Assembly: GCA_003504855.1 (NCBI GenBank)
Contig: DNZD01000389.1
Span: 1-5,485, forward strand
Direction of reading: 5' to 3'
DNA length: 5,485 bases
DNA from: Cytophagales bacterium
Lineage (GTDB): Bacteria > Bacteroidota > Bacteroidia > Cytophagales > Cyclobacteriaceae
Each line of letters opens with the position of its first letter. Positions within the stretch are counted from its first letter, which is position 1. The notes beneath the pieces were generated by a model. It worked only from the letters and a program-made list of their open reading frames with translations, made no database searches and was not told where the DNA came from. Positions 1 to 5,485 of this stretch are shown here, one piece after another. The position numbers were made by a program, and so were the translations under genes.

Positions 1-425
1 AAGGTGTGAGCACTGTAGATAAAAACCAAGCAACAGCTAACATCAGCGCGATGGTGAACAATTTAGGATAGATACTTTTGCGTGAGGAATACATCAGCCA
101 AAGTGACACAAAATACGAGATGATCATTCCGATGAGCGGAGCCAATACAATAAAAGCAATTACTACCAATACGCCGGACGGAAACAAATCGCCTTCTTTG
201 GCGGGTTTGAACCAGTTGACTACATTAAATCCGGCATGGGCAATCGCTGCTCCGGCAAATCCTCCGATAAGTGTGTGGGATGATGATGAAGGAATTCCTT
301 TCCACCAAGTGAATAAGTTCCAGATAATCGCTGCAATGATTCCGGCTAAAATGACGACCAAATCAATGTTTTCGGTTTTGGCGGTTTTCGCTACCGTATC
401 GGCCACACCAAATCCAAAAACCCAA
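1..425 (-). other. PiT-family inorganic phosphate transporter segment (PHO4), lacking both ends
   Basis: Translation of the minus strand gives VADTVAKTAKTENIDLVVIL followed by AAIIWNLFTWWKGIPSSSSH and TLIGGFAGAAIAHAGFNVVN. This is the first conserved repeat region of PiT permeases, which move phosphate with protons or sodium across the inner membrane. The serine-rich SSSSHTLIGG element and the downstream membrane helices are intact as far as the edge. What is missing is the first part of the family, including the Asn-Asp signature that precedes this point by some 40-60 residues in normal members, and the C-terminal repeat, which lies beyond the window. Hand-counted G+C is about 44%. Confidence 0.85.
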
Positions 426-1105
426 TAAGCCAAAAACGAAAAGTATATAACCTCCTTAAAATTGGAAAAGAACGAAATAAAACTAACCAATACATCCAAT
501 AGGACCAACAAGAGGAGAACTGACTTAAATCTGTTCTGAAAGAACACAGTGATAAATAGAAGAAAGAAAATACTCCACCGGAACAGCAAGAGGATAAATA
601 ATGGCTGTGTAAGGCCCGGCAATATCCAGATTAAATTTCCGGCAATGAAAAGTAACACATAAACAGAAACATATATTGACAATAGCTTTCGCAAGTCAAT
701 ACCCAAACAAAAAGCCTTCATTTCCTTAAAAGACAAGACCGTAGTCCTTCTGGAAGTGAGAAATACCCCAACAAAAAAGGATGCTGTAGCCAGCAAACCC
801 AAAAAAATAATCTCGGGCTTGGTATTACTCACATAATCAATTTGAGAAACAGGCTCGCCCCTTGTTATCGCTACCAACAACTTAGCATAATAGAAAAACC
901 ATTGAAAAAAGGCTGTCAACAACAGGACTGGCGGCAGTGTGTGCGAATAGAAGGCATACAACATCAAAATAAAAATGATTGCGCCAAAAAGAACCAGGCC
1001 CGGCTCTTCAGACAGGAAAAGCAATGGTAACACGAACAAGCCAGCTAACAGAAAGTCTGTACCCCTAAAATTACCAACCCGAGAAAGTGGCCTCTCTTTA
1101 AGCAT
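1..1105 (-). CDS. Chimeric membrane protein: polysaccharide polymerase-like N-terminus joined in frame to a PiT phosphate permease; C-terminus off the left edge
   Basis: From the ATG at 1105 I read 368 codons without a stop to the left edge. Residues 1-220 start MLKERPLSRVGNFRGTDFLL and hold about seven hydrophobic segments (near 18-33, 37-53, 57-80, 98-116, 141-162, 166-190, 194-213). A SNFKEVIYF stretch (214-222) resembles the FKE-type loop of Bacteroidota O-antigen/EPS polymerase-like proteins. That is the gene expected at this place in the cluster, but the assignment is by topology and context, not a firm motif. From about 222-234 onward the protein is a PiT (PHO4) permease: GVADTVAKTAK (233-243), IIWNLFTWW (260-268), GIPSSSSHTLIGGFAGAAIA (270-289), then further membrane segments at about 309-333 and 348-367. 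The PiT N-terminal signature (NGFHDAAN-like) is absent. The start overlaps the preceding stop by 8 bases. Working function is doubtful for both halves; the fusion may be an assembly artefact. Confidence 0.75.
   Translation of the reverse strand, partial: MLKERPLSRVGNFRGTDFLLAGLFVLPLLFLSEEPGLVLFGAIIFILMLYAFYSHTLPPVLLLTAFFQWFFYYAKLLVAITRGEPVSQIDYVSNTKPEIIFLGLLATASFFVGVFLTSRRTTVLSFKEMKAFCLGIDLRKLLSIYVSVYVLLFIAGNLIWILPGLTQPLFILLLFRWSIFFLLFITVFFQNRFKSVLLLLVLLDVLVSFISFFSNFKEVIYFSFLAYWVFGFGVADTVAKTAKTENIDLVVILAGIIAAIIWNLFTWWKGIPSSSSHTLIGGFAGAAIAHAGFNVVNWFKPAKEGDLFPSGVLVVIAFIVLAPLIGMIISYFVSLWLMYSSRKSIYPKLFTIALMLAVAWFLSTVLTP
405..445. other. Fusion junction between polymerase-like and PiT coding sequence
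   Basis: The junction lies within the residues EVIYFSFLAYWVFGFGVADT (218-237). The left part of that string continues the polymerase-like protein and the right part is PiT. The FLAYWVFGFG stretch could belong to either, since PiT relatives often have an NF-A-rich helix just before VADTVAKT, so the exact breakpoint cannot be placed. The frame is kept. No insertion sequence end, direct repeat or hairpin is visible around it. Base composition shifts from about 44% G+C on the left to about 30% in the 60 bases at 421-480. Confidence 0.7.
441..1105 (-). other. Polymerase-like segment of the chimeric frame
   Basis: This is the polysaccharide-cluster half of the chimera. It is strongly hydrophobic with several Tyr/Phe-rich helices, a soluble-looking loop around residues 80-97 (TRGEPVSQIDYVSNTKPE) and a second loop with LTSRRTTVLSFKEMK (116-130). 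Hand counting gives about 39% G+C, somewhat below the PiT side. Polymerase-like proteins in such clusters are commonly around 400 residues with 10-12 membrane spans, so roughly half would be present. A Wzx-type flippase is possible but less likely, since its usual charged helices are not evident. The boundary at 441 is approximate. Confidence 0.5.
1098..1105 (-). other. Eight-base gene overlap ATGCTTAA
   Basis: The ATG of the membrane-protein frame lies before the TAA stop of the second GT4 gene, in a different frame. With the GGAGG site just upstream it indicates that the N-terminal half of the chimera is a native member of the operon, which places the foreign or misjoined part on the left side. 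Confidence 0.75.
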
Positions 1106-2213
1106 GCGATGTAACCTCCACGATTAGTTGTTCAAACTTACCTGCAAAGGCGGGCAGTCCAAATTGAGCTTCAGCAAATATTCGGGCAGGTTCACTCATG
1201 GTTATGTACTTCCGGGATTGCATAAGTTCACTAAGAATAGCACGTAAAGCTATTCCATCACCTGAAGGAAAAAGGTACCCATTCACACCCGGCTGAATCA
1301 TTTCCGGTATTCCCCCACTGGTCGATCCAACAACAACTATACCCCTTACCCCTGCCTCCATCACGGTTGTAGGGAATGGATCCGGAAATACGCTGGGCAC
1401 TATCAGAATATCCACACCTTCATAAATTTTCGATGTGTCTTTAACGAACCCTTCCCACTTGCAATTATTGGCAAGATTCATTTCCATCATTAGTTGCTTC
1501 AAATGCTGAACATAATCTGAAGTTCCTGATCCAAAAATACGAAGCACAAACTGATCGCGCGGCAATTCGGACAATGCCTCCAGAAGCACATGATGCCCTT
1601 TATTGAAGGAAACCTGACCCGCAATGGCCAGCACAACTGGTCCTTCTTGTGGAGGTCTGCCTGGTGGCGTCTCAGGCAATGCGATGCCATTGGTAACCAC
1701 ATATACCGGCCGTTGGTGAATACACGTCAACAGGGAAGTCTCAACCGCTCTGGATACGGCAACAAAGGCCAACATCTTCTTTTCATACCACCTAAACAAC
1801 GTAGAATAAAATTTAGACCCTCCAACAACTTCATGCGACCAATAGATATTTCTTGTCAAATGAAGGAATGGATACAACAAAAACAAGTGATGAAAATTAG
1901 TATGAATAATGACTTCAGGTCGACGTCGGCGGATGTAATCATAGTACTTTAACCACAGGTAAGGAAGATAAATTGCCTGGACAAGTGTCATCCGGATCGC
2001 CGACCATGTAAATGTCTTTGATATAAAGCCCATGCGAAGGCTCTCAAAAGGTACATTCAATTCACGCAAGCGATCCCGAAAATCATCACTTCCCCAACTT
2101 GCCATGATGCAATGCACGTCATGTCCCCTGTTCTTTAATTCACGGAGCAAATGCAAGCACATAATTTCCTTACCAGAAACGATGCCAGCCGCACAATTAA
2201 TCAATATCCGCAT
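1098..2213 (-). CDS. Glycosyltransferase family 4 (GT-B fold) with DX7E donor motif
   Basis: This 371-residue protein starts at the ATG at 2213, 28 bases after the preceding stop, with a weak AGGA ten bases upstream of the start. The N-terminal domain begins MRILINCAAGIVSGKEIMCL, with the glycine-containing loop after strand 1, followed by HLLRELKNRGHDV (21-33). A hydrophobic, Tyr/Leu-rich stretch (about 75-120) may associate with the membrane, where lipid-linked acceptors are found. The C-terminal domain shows AIAGQVSFNKGHHVLLEAL (196-214), the KWEGFVKD strand (252-259), and VPSVFPDPFPTTVMEAG (272-288). In that last motif Asp278 takes the place of the first Glu of EX7E, while Glu286 is kept. 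SGGIPEMI and GYLFPSGD follow as usual. It transfers a sugar from a nucleotide donor to the growing glycan; donor and linkage are not readable. Its last 8 bases overlap the next gene. Confidence 0.9.
   Translation of the reverse strand: MRILINCAAGIVSGKEIMCLHLLRELKNRGHDVHCIMASWGSDDFRDRLRELNVPFESLRMGFISKTFTWSAIRMTLVQAIYLPYLWLKYYDYIRRRRPEVIIHTNFHHLFLLYPFLHLTRNIYWSHEVVGGSKFYSTLFRWYEKKMLAFVAVSRAVETSLLTCIHQRPVYVVTNGIALPETPPGRPPQEGPVVLAIAGQVSFNKGHHVLLEALSELPRDQFVLRIFGSGTSDYVQHLKQLMMEMNLANNCKWEGFVKDTSKIYEGVDILIVPSVFPDPFPTTVMEAGVRGIVVVGSTSGGIPEMIQPGVNGYLFPSGDGIALRAILSELMQSRKYITMSEPARIFAEAQFGLPAFAGKFEQLIVEVTSHA
1115..1119 (-). promoter_or_regulatory. Shine-Dalgarno site GGAGG for the chimeric membrane gene
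   Basis: On the minus strand the sequence GGAGGTTACATCGCATG gives a full GGAGG nine bases before the ATG at 1105, inside the 3' end of the upstream glycosyltransferase gene. It supports that start. None of the other starts in the window has a comparably strong site, in keeping with the weak use of such sites in Bacteroidota. Confidence 0.6.
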
Positions 2214-2241
2214 GAAGGTAATATCCTGGTTTCCTGCATAT

Positions 2242-3459
2242 TCATTGCCTTTCCCGGTTCAGTTCCTGAAGAATAGTATTCCAGGTTGCTCCGTATCGGG
2301 CCCACGTAAAGGTACGTGCCTTCTCACGTGCGCGCGCTCCCATTCTTTTCACATCTTCAGGCCGGGTCAAAACCCTGTCCAACAATTGCTTCAACCCAAC
2401 GGCATCACCCGCCTGGAATAATAAACCATCAACGCCATGTTCAATTATGTCAGGTCCAGCTGTATTCTCGGTAGTAATTACAGCAAGTCCAGCAGCCATG
2501 GCTTCCAGAATAACCTGACCAAAACCCTCATAGAAACTCGGAAACAACAAACAATCGCACTTACCCAACAATTCCGGTATCTCGCGATGAGACACACGAC
2601 CTTGGTACACGAATCCTTGAGTTGGCTGAATCAGATCCTTGACTTTTTCCGTGGCGGGTCCAGCAAACCAGACTTCGGCCCCTGATGCCTGAAAATTACC
2701 ATCCGACCAGACTTCCTGGAGAAAAGGACTACCCTTCCGGGCACCCACGGTACCTAAGCACAGAAAGCGAATCGGGCGCGTACCTGAATGATCGTTCCGT
2801 TCAATAAAAAAAGAATCCGAAACACCGTAGGGATTGATGCGGATTTTTTCCTCACCAATCCCGAATTGGCTAAGTGAATTTTTAGTGAATGTGCTTGCTA
2901 CAACAATCCGCTGTGCTAGTTCATATTCAGCATCCTCCCGTTCAAGCAGGTACGCGGGCTTTACTGAAATATCCTCAGCCCAATCCGGATAGCGTTCCCG
3001 TAGTTGAGTAAAGAGGAAGTGCTTTCCTCGAGGGTGACCAATACTTTGATCTAATACAAATGGCTTACCAGCTTGTCTGGCCCGCTCTGCTAGTATCCAC
3101 GAAGAAGTATCAAACCCAATAACTACGTCACACCTATCAATATCCTCCTGAGGAATTCGTCTTTGAAAATCTTCGTTACGGTCACCCAAAATTCGTTCCA
3201 TATCTCCTCCAAGTCTCAATCTCAGCAAGGCCTTGATTTCAACCATCGGAATTGTCCGAACTCTACTTGCAAAGTGCGGCAATGAAAGAATACGATTGGA
3301 CACCTTTCTCCTCCAGCTTGCAGGCAAACGACTCATCCATTGAGACTTTTCATCAAAAGCAATTCCGGTAACAAATCGAAACAACAGACCTTGGGCATCC
3401 AATTCAGCGGCCAGGCGAAATGCATATTGGGTTCCGGGGTGAGCAAGCAGGACTTTCAA
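2242..3459 (-). CDS. Glycosyltransferase family 4 (GT-B fold), TTG start
   Basis: This 405-residue retaining-type glycosyltransferase begins LKVLLAHPGTQYAFRLAAEL, the first beta-strand and helix of the N-terminal Rossmann domain. The codon at 3457-3459 is TTG; the first in-frame ATG is at residue 42 and would remove that strand, and a stop lies seven codons upstream, so TTG is the best start (CTG at 3465 is a weaker option). Domain features: IVVASTFTKNSL (185-196) and RINPYGVSDSFF (207-218) near the domain boundary; the donor-phosphate loop GTVGARKG (236-243); and the EX7E motif E311...E319 in FYEGFGQVILEAMAAG. Length is normal for the family. It starts 29 bases after the acyltransferase stop without a visible Shine-Dalgarno site. 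It would add one sugar on the cytoplasmic face of the membrane; the sugar is unknown. Confidence 0.92.
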   Translation of the reverse strand: MKVLLAHPGTQYAFRLAAELDAQGLLFRFVTGIAFDEKSQWMSRLPASWRRKVSNRILSLPHFASRVRTIPMVEIKALLRLRLGGDMERILGDRNEDFQRRIPQEDIDRCDVVIGFDTSSWILAERARQAGKPFVLDQSIGHPRGKHFLFTQLRERYPDWAEDISVKPAYLLEREDAEYELAQRIVVASTFTKNSLSQFGIGEEKIRINPYGVSDSFFIERNDHSGTRPIRFLCLGTVGARKGSPFLQEVWSDGNFQASGAEVWFAGPATEKVKDLIQPTQGFVYQGRVSHREIPELLGKCDCLLFPSFYEGFGQVILEAMAAGLAVITTENTAGPDIIEHGVDGLLFQAGDAVGLKQLLDRVLTRPEDVKRMGARAREKARTFTWARYGATWNTILQELNRERQ

Positions 3460-3488
3460 GTTCAGTTCAGAAAATTGTTAAAGTTTTG

Positions 3489-4049
3489 CTATGCCTTCAA
3501 TCGGGCTGGAACCCCCATAATCACACTCCCTGCCGGAAAGCTCCTGGTTACAACAGCTCCCGCAGCCACTACACAATAATCACCCAGCTGCACGTCCTTG
3601 AGGATAACAGCCTTAGCACCAATCCAGCATCCATTTCCAATTCGAACCTTACCCTTTTCCATGGGTTGCTGGTGAGGATTCAGACCGACCCCATGCGTAT
3701 GATTGCTGTCCGTAATGTATACATCCGGCCCAAACATATTGTTATCTCCAATTTCAATTCGCATACAGGCATCAATCATCACATTGCGGTTGAAGTAGTT
3801 GTTATTTCCAATAATAATCCGATGGTCGTTGCTGGGGGTGTCTTCGGGCCAGAGAAACCACCCCTGCGTAAAATGATTTAAGTTGCCCATGCGAATTTGT
3901 TGAAGCCTTCTGGCCCTTCCAGATTCGAATCGATTCCTATTGCCCAACTGCATACCAAAGATCCGGAAGATCAAAACCCGAAAGCGACTGATCATACCAT
4001 AGGGTATTCGAAATACCACTGGTTCGAACCGACTTAGCCATGTGCTCAT
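3489..4049 (-). CDS. Hexapeptide-repeat (left-handed beta-helix) acyltransferase
   Basis: I chose the ATG at 4049 (186 residues) because it forms an ATGA overlap with the methyltransferase stop. An earlier in-frame ATG at 4100 would add 17 residues with no family character and overlap the upstream gene by 55 bases. The N-terminal ~35 residues are basic and hydrophobic. From about residue 50 the chain shows hexapeptide turns: IIIGNN (78-83), IEIGDN (98-103), VRIGNG (135-140), then CWIGAKAVIL, VQLGDY and VVAAGAVV (141-167). It closes with GSVIMGVPAR (174-183), the usual tail of the LacA/NodL/WcaF-like acetyltransferases. H117 or H119 in DSNHTHG sits where the family's catalytic histidine is expected. 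It most likely acetylates a sugar of the polysaccharide from acetyl-CoA on a trimeric beta-helix; acyl donor and acceptor are inferred. Confidence 0.9.
   Translation of the reverse strand: MSTWLSRFEPVVFRIPYGMISRFRVLIFRIFGMQLGNRNRFESGRARRLQQIRMGNLNHFTQGWFLWPEDTPSNDHRIIIGNNNYFNRNVMIDACMRIEIGDNNMFGPDVYITDSNHTHGVGLNPHQQPMEKGKVRIGNGCWIGAKAVILKDVQLGDYCVVAAGAVVTRSFPAGSVIMGVPARLKA
4046..4049 (-). other. ATGA stop/start overlap (translational coupling)
   Basis: The ATG of the acyltransferase (4049-4047) and the TGA of the methyltransferase (4048-4046) share two bases. This arrangement usually means the second gene is translated by ribosomes finishing the first, and it decides the acyltransferase start in favour of 4049 over 4100. 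Confidence 0.8.
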
Positions 4050-4801
4050 ACCTTGCTTCCGAGATAAGTAAAATGGCGACCAAATGGTTTGAATAACCAT
4101 TTTAGCAACGGACGCTGAACATCAAAAGTACAGAGTTTTGCAGGTGCTACGCCTGGCCAAACAAGCCATTGGTAGTGATTGCTCCTGGTTTGGGTAATTT
4201 TGAGTTTACTGTTCCTGAACCACCATAACAGCATCGGGAAGATGAAAAAATTCTCATGAGGCTGGGTCCCGCACCCTGATTCAAAAGGCCTCTTCAGGAG
4301 CCAGCATTTGAACCAGACGAGCAAGTAGGCATTAAAATAATTCTCAGTAGTTACCACGAACCGCCCTCCGGCCTTAAGTACACGGTAAACCTCATTGATC
4401 ATGCGGGGCGGATGCAATACGTGCTCAATAGTCTCACACGAAATGTAGTAGTCAAATTTGGCTGATTCAAATGGGAGTTGCTCGGCGTCAGCTACCTGAA
4501 ATTGCACATGCGATATGTCGGCATAGGTTTGCCTGGCAACTTGAATAGCTTCGGGGGAAAAATCAACTGCAACAATGCGTGCCTGGGGGTACCGCATGGC
4601 CAGATAGTGTGCAAAAACACCCCTACCACAACCAACCTCCAAAACATCCTTTCCATTCAGGTCTGGGAGTATTTCATCAACTGTCTTGTACCAAGGCAAA
4701 TTGAGAATATTCTGCTCTTCATGCTTTGCCATCTGAGCATGCCATTGATCATACTTATTGACAATGGTGGAATCACCTCGCTTTGAAGAAGTATCGTTCA
4801 T
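4046..4801 (-). CDS. Class I SAM-dependent methyltransferase (Methyltransf_11 type)
   Basis: This 251-residue protein starts at an ATG at 4801, three bases after the preceding stop, with no obvious Shine-Dalgarno site. It shows the Rossmann-type methyltransferase core in order: motif I VLEVGCGRG (53-61) for SAM binding, the acidic end of strand 2 in IVAVDFSPEAI (76-86, D80), VADAEQLPF (103-111) for the adenine side, YYISCETIEHV (118-128), and the EVYRVLKAGGRFVV strand region (137-150). The C-terminal third is rich in Trp, Phe and Lys (about 160-250) and includes GCGTQPHENFF; it probably forms the acceptor-specific cap and may lie on the membrane. Its setting between glycosyltransferases and an acyltransferase suggests that it methylates a sugar or a glycan end, but ubiquinone/menaquinone-type relatives share the same core, so the substrate is inferred. 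Its TGA stop overlaps the next gene's ATG. Confidence 0.9.
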   Translation of the reverse strand: MNDTSSKRGDSTIVNKYDQWHAQMAKHEEQNILNLPWYKTVDEILPDLNGKDVLEVGCGRGVFAHYLAMRYPQARIVAVDFSPEAIQVARQTYADISHVQFQVADAEQLPFESAKFDYYISCETIEHVLHPPRMINEVYRVLKAGGRFVVTTENYFNAYLLVWFKCWLLKRPFESGCGTQPHENFFIFPMLLWWFRNSKLKITQTRSNHYQWLVWPGVAPAKLCTFDVQRPLLKWLFKPFGRHFTYLGSKV

Positions 4802-4804
4802 GAG

Positions 4805-5485
4805 TTACAATGGGTAGCTTGAGTTTAACAAGGATCGCCAATCCTTGAATTGTTGCTTCGTCATGGGACGCCTCCGACGAATGGCTTCCGGAAGGAGCCC
4901 GAAAAAACTAAATAAGGCCTTCCAGGTATACCAAATAGTGCCTGCGACAGCAACACCATATGAAACCGCAAAACGGAGATGACTCATAAATTTGCCAACA
5001 AGATAAGGAATCACCCAATGCAACGGATAATACATGACAACAATAAGCAGGTCATTTCGGGTAGTGTTGTGGCGATTATAAAAGTACCATTTAACCGGCC
5101 GGTTTCCAGGGGAAAAATTATGAAATACCTTCACCTCACGCGCAAAAATAATAGACATGCCAAGCCGGTAGATACGGATGGACAGGTCTGTCTCTTCGGC
5201 TTGTGAGTGTAGAAAGTCAGAGAATCCTCCAGCTTGCAGTAACCCCGACCGGCGAAAGGCGCAACCGCAAGTCACATGGAGCGGGATCCTTGTGCCCGTT
5301 GGACGGGCACTGTACTGACTATGGGGAGTTGCAATGTTAAACATCACACATCCGGCCTCCGGATGGACTTGAAATAATCTTTCCAACTCATCCAGGGCTG
5401 GGCTGGCGTCTTCAAACCAGGCATCATCGTCCAGCGAAACAATGTAGGGCGCTGTCGCTTGTTCGATGGCGACATTCCGCGCAAA
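4805..5485 (-). CDS. Glycosyltransferase family 2 (GT-A fold), N-terminus cut by the window edge
   Basis: The frame is open to the right edge, giving 226 visible residues and a TAA stop; the true start lies outside. The in-frame TTG at 5386 is not the start, because 33 good GT2 residues precede it. These include RNVAIEQATAPYIVSLDDDA, the usual strand leading into the DDD (visible residues 19-21) that binds the nucleotide-sugar and metal ion. Further on come a TCGCAFRRS acceptor-region stretch (72-80), then EETDLSIR (97-104), the typical ED-type catalytic motif. The C-terminus (about 145-195) is hydrophobic and may touch or cross the inner membrane. The family transfers a sugar from a nucleotide donor to a lipid-linked or polysaccharide acceptor; donor and linkage cannot be read from sequence. 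About 60-90 residues are probably missing. It is the first visible gene of the run and ends 3 bases before the methyltransferase start. Confidence 0.9.
   Translation of the reverse strand, partial: FARNVAIEQATAPYIVSLDDDAWFEDASPALDELERLFQVHPEAGCVMFNIATPHSQYSARPTGTRIPLHVTCGCAFRRSGLLQAGGFSDFLHSQAEETDLSIRIYRLGMSIIFAREVKVFHNFSPGNRPVKWYFYNRHNTTRNDLLIVVMYYPLHWVIPYLVGKFMSHLRFAVSYGVAVAGTIWYTWKALFSFFGLLPEAIRRRRPMTKQQFKDWRSLLNSSYPL

Noticed and set aside
78..428. Plus-strand frame of 116 residues at the left end
   Set aside because: It is antisense to the clear PiT coding sequence and its protein has no family character.
842..1030. Plus-strand frame of 62 residues
   Set aside because: It lies antisense to the polymerase-like segment, with a Gln/Lys-rich, low-quality protein and no neighbour in that direction.
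1590..1952. Plus-strand frame of 120 residues
   Set aside because: It is a shadow of the second GT4 gene; the opposite strand carries the conserved motifs.
2214..2241. Short gap between the two GT4 genes as a possible promoter or terminator
   Set aside because: At 28 bases it is too short, and has no hairpin or T-run and no recognisable promoter elements.
3460..3488. Gap between acyltransferase and first GT4 as a regulatory site
   Set aside because: It is 29 bases of A/T-rich sequence without a hairpin; it appears to be a simple spacer.
3420..3881. Plus-strand frame of 153 residues across the acyltransferase and GT4 start
   Set aside because: It spans the boundary of two well-supported minus-strand genes and shows no domain; its length comes from the base pattern of the hexapeptide repeats.
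5093..5104. Perfect 12-base palindrome AACCGGCCGGTT
   Set aside because: It lies inside the GT2 coding sequence and encodes ordinary residues (N-R-P-V); no promoter or partner site is near, so chance is enough.
1..5485. CRISPR arrays, insertion sequences, tRNA or rRNA genes, toxin-antitoxin or defence genes
   Set aside because: No regular repeats, transposase motifs, terminal inverted repeats, RNA gene signatures or defence domains were seen on either strand.

Overview
The window looks like chromosomal (or metagenome-contig) DNA from a member of the Bacteroidota. It has moderate G+C (about 40-45% where counted by hand). Recognisable Shine-Dalgarno sites are scarce. The phosphate-permease segment at the left edge carries the GIPSSSSHTLIGG stretch that I associate with Bacteroidota members of the PiT family. 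This placement rests on protein flavour only; there is no rRNA or other marker in the window.

Everything that is clearly coding lies on the minus strand, in one tightly packed co-directional run read from right to left. In order of transcription: a family-2 glycosyltransferase cut by the right edge (4805-5485); a class I SAM-dependent methyltransferase (4046-4801); a left-handed beta-helix acyltransferase (3489-4049); two GT-B fold glycosyltransferases of the GT4 type (2242-3459 and 1098-2213); and a multi-membrane-span reading frame that starts at 1105 and runs off the left edge. Gaps are 3, -4, 29, 28 and -8 bases, so there is no room for internal promoters or terminators and the run is best read as part of one operon. 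The content (three sugar transferases, one methyltransferase, one sugar O/N-acyltransferase and one polytopic protein where a polymerase would be expected) fits a cluster for a surface or secreted polysaccharide. No flippase, chain-length regulator, initiating phosphoglycosyl transferase or nucleotide-sugar enzyme is in view.

The most unusual item is the last reading frame. Its first roughly 220 residues look like the N-terminal half of a Bacteroidota O-antigen/EPS polymerase-like membrane protein. From about residue 222-234 onward, in the same uninterrupted frame, it becomes a PiT (PHO4) inorganic phosphate transporter entered partway through, without the PiT N-terminal signature. The junction lies at about 405-445. 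It is either a chimera created by assembly or a real gene fusion/recombination, and the sequence alone cannot decide. I did not find a convincing new defence or mobile system here; apart from that junction the region is an ordinary polysaccharide cluster.
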